Source of the DNA: Phycisphaerae bacterium
GTDB lineage: Bacteria > Planctomycetota > Phycisphaerae > UBA1845 > JAFGLZ01
Direction of reading: 5' to 3'
Length of the DNA: 48,626 nt
Assembly (NCBI GenBank): GCA_016927755.1
Contig: JAFGLZ010000216.1
Span: 1-48,626 of the forward strand
Part shown: positions 33,184-43,206 of the stretch, in pieces
How the letters are laid out: each line of letters starts with the position of its first letter
Numbering within the stretch: position 1 is the first letter of the stretch
Translations under genes and position numbers: made by a program
Notes under the pieces: generated by a model
The model's database searches: none
The model's input: only the letters and a program-made list of their open reading frames with translations
Told to the model about the DNA's origin: nothing

Positions 33184-33211
33184 AGTATATAGCAATATTA
33201 TAAAATATCAA
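33184..33211 (-). promoter_or_regulatory. Consensus promoter of ArsR copy 2, leaderless
   Basis: Read leftward: TTGATA (33206-33211), 16 bp, TATACT (33184-33189), six bases, ATG. Spacing is identical to the copy 1 promoter. ATATT-N4-AATAT lies between -35 and -10 and is a possible operator half-site pair. The segment is strikingly A+T-rich against a G+C-rich background. Confidence 0.75.
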
Positions 33212-33378
33212 CCTCGCACCGATTCTTTCTCATGTTGGATGCCTCACTGGCCTGGCTTTTTGCCGTTGATCCCTTGAAGGATCCTTCTATCCTGTTGTGG
33301 CGACGGTCCAGCGGCATTGGCGGCCGACTTGGGCATGCTTGGGTGTTTCTCTGAGGATCGGACGGCGAGGAGCGATGC

Positions 33379-34647
33379 ATGGTTGACCAGTTGGCGGTCA
33401 AGGGCGGGCCGAAGGCGGTCACGACGGACCCAGGGGACATCTTCACCTGGCCCATCGTGACGACGGAGGACGAGCAGGCGGTTCTGGAGGTCCTCCGGAC
33501 GGGGCGGATGTCCGCGTGGGACGTGACGCTCGAGTTCGAGAAGGAGCATGCCGAGTGGCACGGGGTCGAGCATGCGTTGGCCTTCAACACCGGGACCGGT
33601 TCGCTTCAGGCGGCGTTCTGGGCGTGCGGGCTTGGTTGCCAGGACGAGTTGATCGGCCCGAGCATGACCTACTGGGCGAGTTGCCTGCCGGCGCTAACGC
33701 TGGGAGCAACGATCGTCTTCGCCGAGACCGACCCTGAGACGCTCTGCATCGATCCGGGCGACATCGAGCATCGCATCACGGATCGGACGAAGGTCATCGT
33801 GGCGGTCCACTACGCGGGCCATCCGTGCGACATGGACCCGATCATGGAGATTGCCGCCAAGCACGGCATCAAGGTGGTCGAGGACGTGAGCCACGCGCAT
33901 GGGGGGCTGTATAGAGGTCGGCTTGTCGGCACGATCGGGCACGCTGGTGCCATGTCGATCATGTCAGGCAAGGCTCTGGCCGCGGGCGAGGGGGGGGTGC
34001 TGATCACCAACGACACGGAGATCTGGCGGAAGGCGACGGCCTGGGGGCACTACGAGCGAACGGCCGAGGTCCTCAAAGGGACCGAGTGGGAGCGATTCGC
34101 CGGGTTGCCGATGGGCGCGTGCAAGAACCGCATGCATCAGTGCAGCTCGGCCATGGGGCGCGTGCAGCTCAGGCACTACAAGGCCAGGATGGAGGAGATC
34201 CAGAAGGCGATGAACTACTTCTGGGACCAACTCGAAGGGGTGCCGGGCATCCGCGCTCATCGTCCGCCGAAGGATTCGGGCAGCACGATGGGCGGCTGGT
34301 ACGCGGCGCGGGGCATCTACCGCGCCGAGGAAATCGGTGGTCTACCGATCGAGAAGTTCGTCGAGGCTGTCCGGGCCGAGGGCGTCGGCACTGGGGCCGG
34401 GGCCAACCTACTGATGCACAAGCACCCTCTGTTGAACGAGCTGGACATCTATGGTGACGGCAAGCCGACACGTCTGGCCCAGGCGACGCGCGACGTCCTC
34501 CAGCCGGCGGGGAGCCTGCCGCGGACGGAGAAGATCCCAACCGGGTGTTTCACGATTCCGTGGTTCAAGCACTATCGGCCGGAGATCATCGACGAGCACG
34601 CGCTGGCGTTCAGGAAGGTTTGCACGCGGGCGGAAGAGCTTCTGTAG
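33379..34647 (+). CDS. DegT/DnrJ/EryC1/StrS-family PLP aminotransferase
   Basis: A 422-residue cytoplasmic enzyme of the fold-type I family that usually transaminates keto-sugars. The substrate loop FNTGTGSLQAAFWA, a VEDVSHAHGG segment with the PLP-binding Asp, and MSGKALAAGEGG with the Schiff-base Lys are all in the expected order. GAGGAG lies before the ATG. It diverges from ArsR copy 2 and is followed 80 bp later by the LarA-type gene. No sugar-nucleotide genes are close, so a role outside surface-sugar synthesis is possible. The exact amino acceptor cannot be told. Confidence 0.88.
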   Translation: MVDQLAVKGGPKAVTTDPGDIFTWPIVTTEDEQAVLEVLRTGRMSAWDVTLEFEKEHAEWHGVEHALAFNTGTGSLQAAFWACGLGCQDELIGPSMTYWASCLPALTLGATIVFAETDPETLCIDPGDIEHRITDRTKVIVAVHYAGHPCDMDPIMEIAAKHGIKVVEDVSHAHGGLYRGRLVGTIGHAGAMSIMSGKALAAGEGGVLITNDTEIWRKATAWGHYERTAEVLKGTEWERFAGLPMGACKNRMHQCSSAMGRVQLRHYKARMEEIQKAMNYFWDQLEGVPGIRAHRPPKDSGSTMGGWYAARGIYRAEEIGGLPIEKFVEAVRAEGVGTGAGANLLMHKHPLLNELDIYGDGKPTRLAQATRDVLQPAGSLPRTEKIPTGCFTIPWFKHYRPEIIDEHALAFRKVCTRAEELL

Positions 34648-34727
34648 GGGCGCAGCCGATACATCACCGAGATGCGCGGCATCTCATCTGTGGGCGTTAT
34701 CGCAAGACGACCCAAGGGGCACGTAAC

Positions 34728-36047
34728 ATGACGCGAACCGAGATCCTATTCGGCAAGGGGACGCTGACGGTCGAGCATGACGATGACTGCGACGTGCTCC
34801 GTCCGGATCATGCGAAGGTTCTATCCGATCAGGCCGGCGCGGTGGCCGAGGCGCTCGCCAAGCCGATCGGCTCGCCGCCTCTGGCGCGGATCGCCAAAGC
34901 CAAGGTTGGCGGCCAAGTCGTGATTGTTATCAGCGACATTACACGCCCCGTGCCGAACGCCAAGATTCTTCACCCGATCTTGGACGTCTTGAGGGCAGCG
35001 GGGCACAAGTCCGAGGCGATCACCATCCTGATCGCCACCGGGATGCACCGCCCCAGCACGCCGGAAGAGCGCGTTGAGCTCGTGGGTTCGGAGATCGTCG
35101 GTGAGTACCGGATCGTCGATCATCGGGCCGAGGCACAGGAGAAGCTTGTTGTTCTGCCCGAGCCGACGGCCAGCGGGACGACGGTTTGGATCGACAGACT
35201 CTATGCCGAGGCTGACTTGAAGATCGTCACGGGCTTCATCGAGCCGCACTTCATGGCGGGTTTCAGCGGCGGGCGGAAAGCGATCTGCCCAGGGCTGGTC
35301 AATCTCGAGACGATCCAGAAGTTTCACAGCCCGGACTTCCTAGAGCACCCGAAGGCCACCTTCGGCGTGCTGGAGGGGAACCCTTGCCACGTTGAGGCCA
35401 TCGAGGTGGCGCGCCGAGTGGGCATCGACTTCCTCGTCAACGTGACCGTGACGACCGAACAGGACATCACGGGCGTGTACGCGGGGGATTCCGACGCCGC
35501 TCACCAGGCCGGCTGCGCTGCCGTCGCCGAGGCGATGGGCATCGGCGTGAGGCGACAGTATGACACTGTCGTGACGTGCGGAGGCGGGTATCCACTGGAC
35601 ACGACATTCTACCAGACGGTCAAGGGGATGTGCTTCGCCGAGCCGTTCGTGAAGCAGGGCGGAACGATGGTCATCGCCAGCGGGTGCGCCCAGGGCATTG
35701 GCAGCGACATCTACCTTGACATCATGCGTCGCTACGCGGGCGGAAGATGGCGGCAGTTCATCGAGGACATCAAGGCGAGCGATCGCGTCGAGAAGGATCA
35801 ATGGGAGTACGAGATGCAGTGCCGCGTGCTTCGCAAGGTCGGCGTGGAAGGGCTTCGCTTCGTGACCGACGGGGTAGACGCCGCGACGTTGAGCGACTGC
35901 TCAGTGACGCCGGCGCCGGGCTGTGGCGAATCGGGCAGGTCGGCGCAAGAGACTCTCAACGAGCTGTTGAGTTCAATCCGAAGAGACAGGCCGGACGCCA
36001 GTTGGGCGATCATTCCCTCAGGCCCCTACATCTTGCCGCGGACCTAG
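34728..36047 (+). CDS. LarA-type nickel-pincer racemase homologue (DUF2088)
   Basis: A 439-residue protein. LarA of Lactiplantibacillus uses a covalently bound nickel-pincer nucleotide to racemise lactate by hydride transfer. The residues that bind cofactor and substrate fall on the same numbers here: H174 (EPHFMAG), K184 (GGRKAICPG) and H200 (QKFH), and H107 (GMHRP) is one off from H108. Family members act on many 2-hydroxy acids, so the substrate is open. The cofactor makers LarB, LarC and LarE are not in this window. The ATG at 34728 is preferred; an in-frame start at 34545 would overlap the aminotransferase gene. Confidence 0.9.
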   Translation: MTRTEILFGKGTLTVEHDDDCDVLRPDHAKVLSDQAGAVAEALAKPIGSPPLARIAKAKVGGQVVIVISDITRPVPNAKILHPILDVLRAAGHKSEAITILIATGMHRPSTPEERVELVGSEIVGEYRIVDHRAEAQEKLVVLPEPTASGTTVWIDRLYAEADLKIVTGFIEPHFMAGFSGGRKAICPGLVNLETIQKFHSPDFLEHPKATFGVLEGNPCHVEAIEVARRVGIDFLVNVTVTTEQDITGVYAGDSDAAHQAGCAAVAEAMGIGVRRQYDTVVTCGGGYPLDTTFYQTVKGMCFAEPFVKQGGTMVIASGCAQGIGSDIYLDIMRRYAGGRWRQFIEDIKASDRVEKDQWEYEMQCRVLRKVGVEGLRFVTDGVDAATLSDCSVTPAPGCGESGRSAQETLNELLSSIRRDRPDASWAIIPSGPYILPRT

Positions 36048-36208
36048 ATCGTAGGATGCGCCACTGAACACTGTTGCCTCGGCGCGGTCGTCTTGCCGGG
36101 ACTCGTTGCCATGCCGCGTTCGGATCTCGCCGAAATGAAGGTTGTCGGACCAATCCCTGCAACCGATAATCGGTGTCCAAATCTGCCGTGGCGCCAGCCT
36201 ATGGGTGG

Positions 36209-36370
36209 ACGATGGGCGATTCCAAGAAGACCAAGGCTGAATTGCTGACCGAGCTGCGCGAAGTCCGCGCGCGTCTGGCTCAACTCAAGCGCGCTGGGGG
36301 CGATCATGGTACTGCCGGCCGCGGACAGCGAGAGGGCGAACTGTGGTTCCGTCAGATGGCGGGTCGCTGA
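36209..36370 (+). pseudogene. Detached N-terminus of the hybrid kinase, or coupled small ORF
   Basis: A 53-codon frame begins with MGDSKKTKAELLTELREV and continues as a coiled coil, a beginning common to PAS-containing histidine kinases. It then loses that character and stops at a TGA that overlaps the next ATG (TGATG at 36368-36372). The kinase in the following frame begins in the second half of a PAS domain. The simplest reading is one kinase gene broken by a deletion and frameshift. A translationally coupled small gene is the alternative. Confidence 0.45.
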
Positions 36371-38400
36371 TGGACGTGAGCGTCTCGACTGCTCCGATCT
36401 TCGACGTGGACGGCAGGGTCGGCGGCGCGATGGGAATCATCGCGGATATCACGGATCGCAAGCGGGCGGAGCGCGAACTCGCCGCGCAGACGCGGCTTCT
36501 CCGGACGATTCTGGATACGACACCGGATCTCGTGATTCTGAAGGATGTTGAGTCGGTCTACAAGGCGGTGAATCTGGCCTTCTGCGGATTTGTCAGGCGG
36601 TCTGAAAGCGACATCATCGGCAAGACGGACTACGACCTCTTTCCCAGAGAGGAGGCGGAATCCTACCGGAAGGGCGACCTCGAAGTCGTTCGGACGCTTC
36701 GGCCACTGCTCCGGGATGAGGAGGTTACCAGTCCGGAAGGCCGAAGGTGGATGTCTGTCGCCAAGACTCCGGTTCTCGGCAGCGAGGGAGAGTGCGTTGG
36801 GGTCCTGGTGACCGTGCGCGATGTCACGGGTCGAAAGCAGGCGGAGGCCTCGCTAGCCGAGGAACGCGACAGGGCTCAAGACTACCTGGACATCGCAGGA
36901 GTCACGCTGGTCGCTATCGGCGCGAACCAGCGAGTGACGCTGGTCAACAAGAAGGGATGCACGCTCCTTGGGGTTCCGGAGGAGGAGATTCTCGGGAAGA
37001 ACTGGTTCGACCACTTCATCCCGGAACGGCAGCGGGAGGAGGTTAGGTCGGTCTTCCTCAAGCTCATCGCTGGAGATCTCGTCCCGGCCGAGTACCACGA
37101 GAACCCGATTCTGACAGCGACCGGCCAGGAGCGGTTGATCGCCTGGCACAACACCTTCCTCAGAGACACGGCGGGTGCGATCATCGGCACGCTCAGCTCC
37201 GGGGAGGACATCACGGATCGCAGACGGGCGGAAGAGGAGCGTCGTCGATTGGAGGATCAAGTTCGGCAGTCGCAGAAGCTGGAGAGCCTGGGCATTCTCG
37301 CGGGGGGAATCGCACACGACTTCAACAACCTGCTGACCGGAATTCTCGGCAACGCTAGTTTGGCGCTGGTGGACCTTCCCGATGGCTCACCGGAGCAACA
37401 GAGCGTTGAGCAGATCGAGCGGGCGGCCCTTCGGGCGGCCGAGCTGACGAACCAGATGCTCGCCTATGCGGGCAAAGGCGCCTTCGTCATCAAGCGGGTC
37501 GGCCTATCGGGGCTTTTTCGGGACCTGTCGGACCTACTGAAGTCCTCGGCATCGAAGAAGGTGGCGGTGCAGTATCGACTGATGGACAACATGCCGGCGA
37601 TTCTGGCCGATGTGGCCCAGATGCGTCAGGTGACTATGAACCTGATCATCAACGCTTCCGAGGCGGTGGGTGACCGCGAAGGCCTTATTTCGATCGCGAC
37701 GGGCGTCACCGAGGTGACGTCCGAGTTCCTTGATGGGAGGTGTCTCGGAGAGGGCTTGGCGGAGGGACTTCACGCGTACCTGGAGGTCTCGGACACGGGA
37801 TGCGGCATGGATGCCGAGACGAAATCCAAGGTCTTCGATCCGTTCTTCACGACGAAGTTCACCGGACGTGGTCTCGGGCTCGCCGCCACACTGGGGATCG
37901 TGCGAGGTCATCATGGCGCAATCAAGGTCGTCAGCGAACCTGGGCGCGGCACGACGTTCACGCTGGTCTTCCCTGTCGTCGACGCTGACGCGGGAGACGT
38001 CTCGGTAGCCGATCGGCGGGAGGAGGGAGCATCCGTACTCGGCGGGACCATCCTGGTTGTGGATGACGAAGAGTCGATCCGCGTCATTGCCACGCGCGCC
38101 CTCGAGCGGGCGGGATTCGATGTCCTGACGGCGAGCGACGGCCACGAAGCCGTCAAGGTCTTCCGGGAGCATGCCGAGATCATTGACGTGATCCTGCTCG
38201 ATCGCACCATGCCGGGGATGGACGGCCGGGAAGTCCTTGATGAGGTCCGGCAAATCAGACCCGGCGCGCGAGTTGTCCTATTCAGCGGATACGGCGAACA
38301 GGAGGCGAGCAAGGAGTTCGCCGAATTCGGGCTGAGCGGCTTCATCCAGAAGCCGTACCAGGCAGGCACGCTTGTCAGCAAGGTCTTGGACGCCATCTAG
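36370..38400 (+). CDS. Hybrid histidine kinase with PAS domains and C-terminal receiver
   Basis: A 676-residue sensor without transmembrane segments. It starts inside a PAS domain (the end of which is GIIADITDRKRAE), followed by two complete PAS domains (about 45-160 and 170-290). The kinase core has the H-box AGGIAHDFNNLLTGILGN, the N box MNLIINASEA, and G boxes DTGCGMD and GRGLGLAA. A receiver domain ends the protein, with the acidic pair VVDDEE and the acceptor Asp in LLDRTMPGMDG. The output partner is not encoded nearby. The first ATG is used, though the missing half PAS suggests a damaged 5' end. It resembles the kinase at 38676-40802 closely in core and receiver. Confidence 0.85.
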   Translation: MDVSVSTAPIFDVDGRVGGAMGIIADITDRKRAERELAAQTRLLRTILDTTPDLVILKDVESVYKAVNLAFCGFVRRSESDIIGKTDYDLFPREEAESYRKGDLEVVRTLRPLLRDEEVTSPEGRRWMSVAKTPVLGSEGECVGVLVTVRDVTGRKQAEASLAEERDRAQDYLDIAGVTLVAIGANQRVTLVNKKGCTLLGVPEEEILGKNWFDHFIPERQREEVRSVFLKLIAGDLVPAEYHENPILTATGQERLIAWHNTFLRDTAGAIIGTLSSGEDITDRRRAEEERRRLEDQVRQSQKLESLGILAGGIAHDFNNLLTGILGNASLALVDLPDGSPEQQSVEQIERAALRAAELTNQMLAYAGKGAFVIKRVGLSGLFRDLSDLLKSSASKKVAVQYRLMDNMPAILADVAQMRQVTMNLIINASEAVGDREGLISIATGVTEVTSEFLDGRCLGEGLAEGLHAYLEVSDTGCGMDAETKSKVFDPFFTTKFTGRGLGLAATLGIVRGHHGAIKVVSEPGRGTTFTLVFPVVDADAGDVSVADRREEGASVLGGTILVVDDEESIRVIATRALERAGFDVLTASDGHEAVKVFREHAEIIDVILLDRTMPGMDGREVLDEVRQIRPGARVVLFSGYGEQEASKEFAEFGLSGFIQKPYQAGTLVSKVLDAI

Positions 38401-38675
38401 TCGTAGAGGCTGGCGTGCGCCCGGTCCCGGTTCTCCCCACCGACACGGTCTCTGTCAACCGGCCGTCCGACACCGATTCCCTTGGCACCGGCTAGGGATT
38501 CACCAGTACTGAAAAGAATGGGCTCAGGGTTTCCAGGGGCCAACTTATCGGAAAAACACCCTAATCCCGAGCTCCCGTTCTTTGCCTTAGAGCGAGTGCG
38601 GGGGGATACTTCACTAGCATCCTCGCCGGGTGGTCTCAGATTCTCTACTGCGCGCGATCCAAGGACGGATCCACG

Positions 38676-40802
<2,127 letters not shown>

Positions 40803-40844
40803 GCCGGGCCATCGCGCCGAGCGATGAAGACACCTACCTGGGGC

Positions 40845-43013
40845 TCAGCCCGTCTCGCTGAATTGGGTTTCGTAAAGCGTTCTATACAGCGGGCTGGTTT
40901 GCATGAGTTCGTCGTGTGTGCCGACTGCGGTGATACGTCCGGCGTCCATGACGACGATGCGGTGGGCCTGCTTGATCGTGCTGAAGCGGTGGGCGATGAC
41001 GAAGGTCGTGCGGTCCTGCATGATCTCGTGCAGGGCCTTCTGAATCTTCTGCTCGCTGTCGGCGTCGATCTGGCTGGTTGCCTCGTCGAAGATGAGGATG
41101 GTGGGGTCTCTTAGGACGGCCCGGGCGATGGCGATCCGCTGCTTCTGTCCGCCGGAGAGGGATCGGTCGCTGACGAGGGCGTCGTATCCGGTGGTCACGT
41201 CCTCGTCGCGTTCGGTGTACAGCTCGCGGATGAACTCGTCGGCGTAGGCGGTCCGGGCCGCTTCGACGATTTCCGAGTCTGCCGCGCTCCTCTGCCCGTA
41301 GGCGATGTTGGCGCGGACACTTTCGCTGAAGATGACGGTGTCCTGCGTGACGAGCCCGATCTGGCCGCGAAGGCTGAAAAGCGATCGTTCGGCCGTGTCG
41401 AGCCCGTCGATCAGGATTTGCCCCTTCTGCGGCTGGAAGAAGCGCATGAGCAAGCTGCACAGGGTCGTCTTACCGCTGCCGTTGGGCCCGACGACGGCGA
41501 TGATCTCGCCGGCCTTGACGGTAAGGTTGACGTCTCTGATCACCAGTCGGTCCGGGTTGGACGGGTAGGCGAACGAGAGGTTGCGGAACTCGATCGAGTG
41601 CTGGACCTCGGGCAGGTGAGCCAGGACGGCGCGGCCGTTGAGGTTCTCCTCCGGTTGCTGATCGATGACGTCGAAGAGTCGTTGCGCGGCGGCGTCGGCT
41701 GCTTGGAGGCGGTTGTTGACGTTGGCCAGCTTCCGAATGGGGTCGAACATGGCGGCTAGGCAGAACACGACCTGGAAGAACATCTCGGCGTCGAGCCGTC
41801 CCCTGAAGACGAGGTATCCGCCGCTGACGGCCATCGCGCCGACGGCGACCATTCCCAAGACCTCCAGCAGCGGCGAGATCGCCGCGTCGATTCTGATGAT
41901 CTTGAGCTGCTGTCGCATCAACCTGCGATGCTGGCGGAAGAAGTTGATCGCCTCGCGTCGTTCCATGTGGTAGCCCTTGACCACGCGGATGCCGTTGATC
42001 TTCTCCCCAAACAGGCTCAGGAGTCCGCCCCAGGCCGCCAGCGCCCGTTTCTGCGCCCGCCGGATCTTCTTGCCGAGCCTGCGAATCATGATCCCGGCGA
42101 CCGGGGCGATCACGGCGATGATGAGCAGCAGGTACGGATCGACCCACAGCGCGATGCCGAGCACGCCGAGCGCCTTGAGCGGCTCGCGCATCATCTTGCC
42201 AAGGAGTGTTCGGAACCCCTGCTCCAGCACCGTCGAGTCGGCCGCGAACCTCGATAGCGTGTCGCCCGCCTGGTTCTGGCTGAACCAGGACATGGGCAGG
42301 CGGAGCATGTTCGCGTAGCCCTTCGTGCGAATGTCGATCAGGGCGCGTTGGCTGATCAGACCATCAAGGTATTCGTGGAAGAAGCGGCAGAAGCCTCCCA
42401 GGATAGTGACAACGACCAGTGCGCCCATGACGATGGCCAGCGCTTCGGTTCGGCTGGCGGGGTCTTTCCCCTCGGGAAGGAGACCGGCAACTCGGGCGAA
42501 GCCGGGGGTGTACCACTTGCCGTCCTTCGGGACGAACTTCCGACGTTTCTCGACCTTGTCGTCCACGGAGAAGACGACGACCTCGATCTCCTTGCCCCAG
42601 GGGACGTCCATCATGATCCGGAGCATCTCGTAGTGATCGCCGCGCTTGCCGTCGATCTCGACGATGGTGTCGTAGTCATTCGCGATGGCGGAAAGGGGGC
42701 TGAACTGATCGACCTCGGCCAGCGCGATGCCCGGGTAGAGCGACTTGCCTGTTCGGGGATCGACGCCGATGTCGGCCCGGATGCGGCAGTCCAGCCGATG
42801 TTCGGTCTCGGAGCGGTAGACCCAATCGGACATCGTCTCGTTTTCCGCGAACATGAGCTTTAGGAACGGAACGACGGACGTGATGCTCATCGTGTAGAAG
42901 ACACTGACGCCGATGACCGAGAACACGGCCAGAACGATGTACCGCTTGTGCGGCCAGACGAACTCCAGCCCACGACGGAAGTGCGGCAAGATCTTACGGT
43001 CTTTGCTTGACAT
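40845..43013 (-). CDS. MsbA-type ABC exporter with a PDZ-like outer loop
   Basis: A 722-residue half-transporter with fused membrane and ATPase domains. Six helices are expected. The loop between helix 1 (about 24-55) and helix 2 (about 191-215) is about 135 residues, against a few in MsbA. Its centre (about 95-152) reads like a PDZ domain, with PGIALAEVDQFSPLSAIAND and TIVEIDGK followed by EIEVVVF. The ATPase has Walker A GPNGSGKTT, signature LSGGQ and Walker B ILIFDEATS. Lipid or lipopolysaccharide flipping is the likely role. The start is the ATG at 43013; a TTG at 43052 is less likely. The MMPL gene lies upstream on the same strand. Confidence 0.9.
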   Translation of the reverse strand: MSSKDRKILPHFRRGLEFVWPHKRYIVLAVFSVIGVSVFYTMSITSVVPFLKLMFAENETMSDWVYRSETEHRLDCRIRADIGVDPRTGKSLYPGIALAEVDQFSPLSAIANDYDTIVEIDGKRGDHYEMLRIMMDVPWGKEIEVVVFSVDDKVEKRRKFVPKDGKWYTPGFARVAGLLPEGKDPASRTEALAIVMGALVVVTILGGFCRFFHEYLDGLISQRALIDIRTKGYANMLRLPMSWFSQNQAGDTLSRFAADSTVLEQGFRTLLGKMMREPLKALGVLGIALWVDPYLLLIIAVIAPVAGIMIRRLGKKIRRAQKRALAAWGGLLSLFGEKINGIRVVKGYHMERREAINFFRQHRRLMRQQLKIIRIDAAISPLLEVLGMVAVGAMAVSGGYLVFRGRLDAEMFFQVVFCLAAMFDPIRKLANVNNRLQAADAAAQRLFDVIDQQPEENLNGRAVLAHLPEVQHSIEFRNLSFAYPSNPDRLVIRDVNLTVKAGEIIAVVGPNGSGKTTLCSLLMRFFQPQKGQILIDGLDTAERSLFSLRGQIGLVTQDTVIFSESVRANIAYGQRSAADSEIVEAARTAYADEFIRELYTERDEDVTTGYDALVSDRSLSGGQKQRIAIARAVLRDPTILIFDEATSQIDADSEQKIQKALHEIMQDRTTFVIAHRFSTIKQAHRIVVMDAGRITAVGTHDELMQTSPLYRTLYETQFSETG

Positions 43014-43117
43014 CAACTCAGGGGAGTCCCGCGAGAAAGCCGCCGTACGCAACTGGTGCCACCATCGGCGACTCTCACCCTACGTCTACGTCTTCCACGA
43101 CACCGCGCCAAACGCAC

Positions 43118-43147
43118 ATCATACCATCTGGGGCCCCGTTTGGCCAA
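43118..43147 (-). promoter_or_regulatory. Possible promoter of the ABC exporter gene
   Basis: Read leftward, TTGGCC (43142-43147), 18 bp and TATGAT (43118-43123). The -10 is good, the -35 weak. Transcription would start about 100 bases before the exporter ATG. It suggests the exporter can be expressed apart from the MMPL gene upstream. Confidence 0.3.
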
Positions 43148-43206
43148 CCGGAGGCAGGGCACACAATGCCACATGATCCCGTGGTCGTCGCAGGCGGTCG
43201 ATTACG

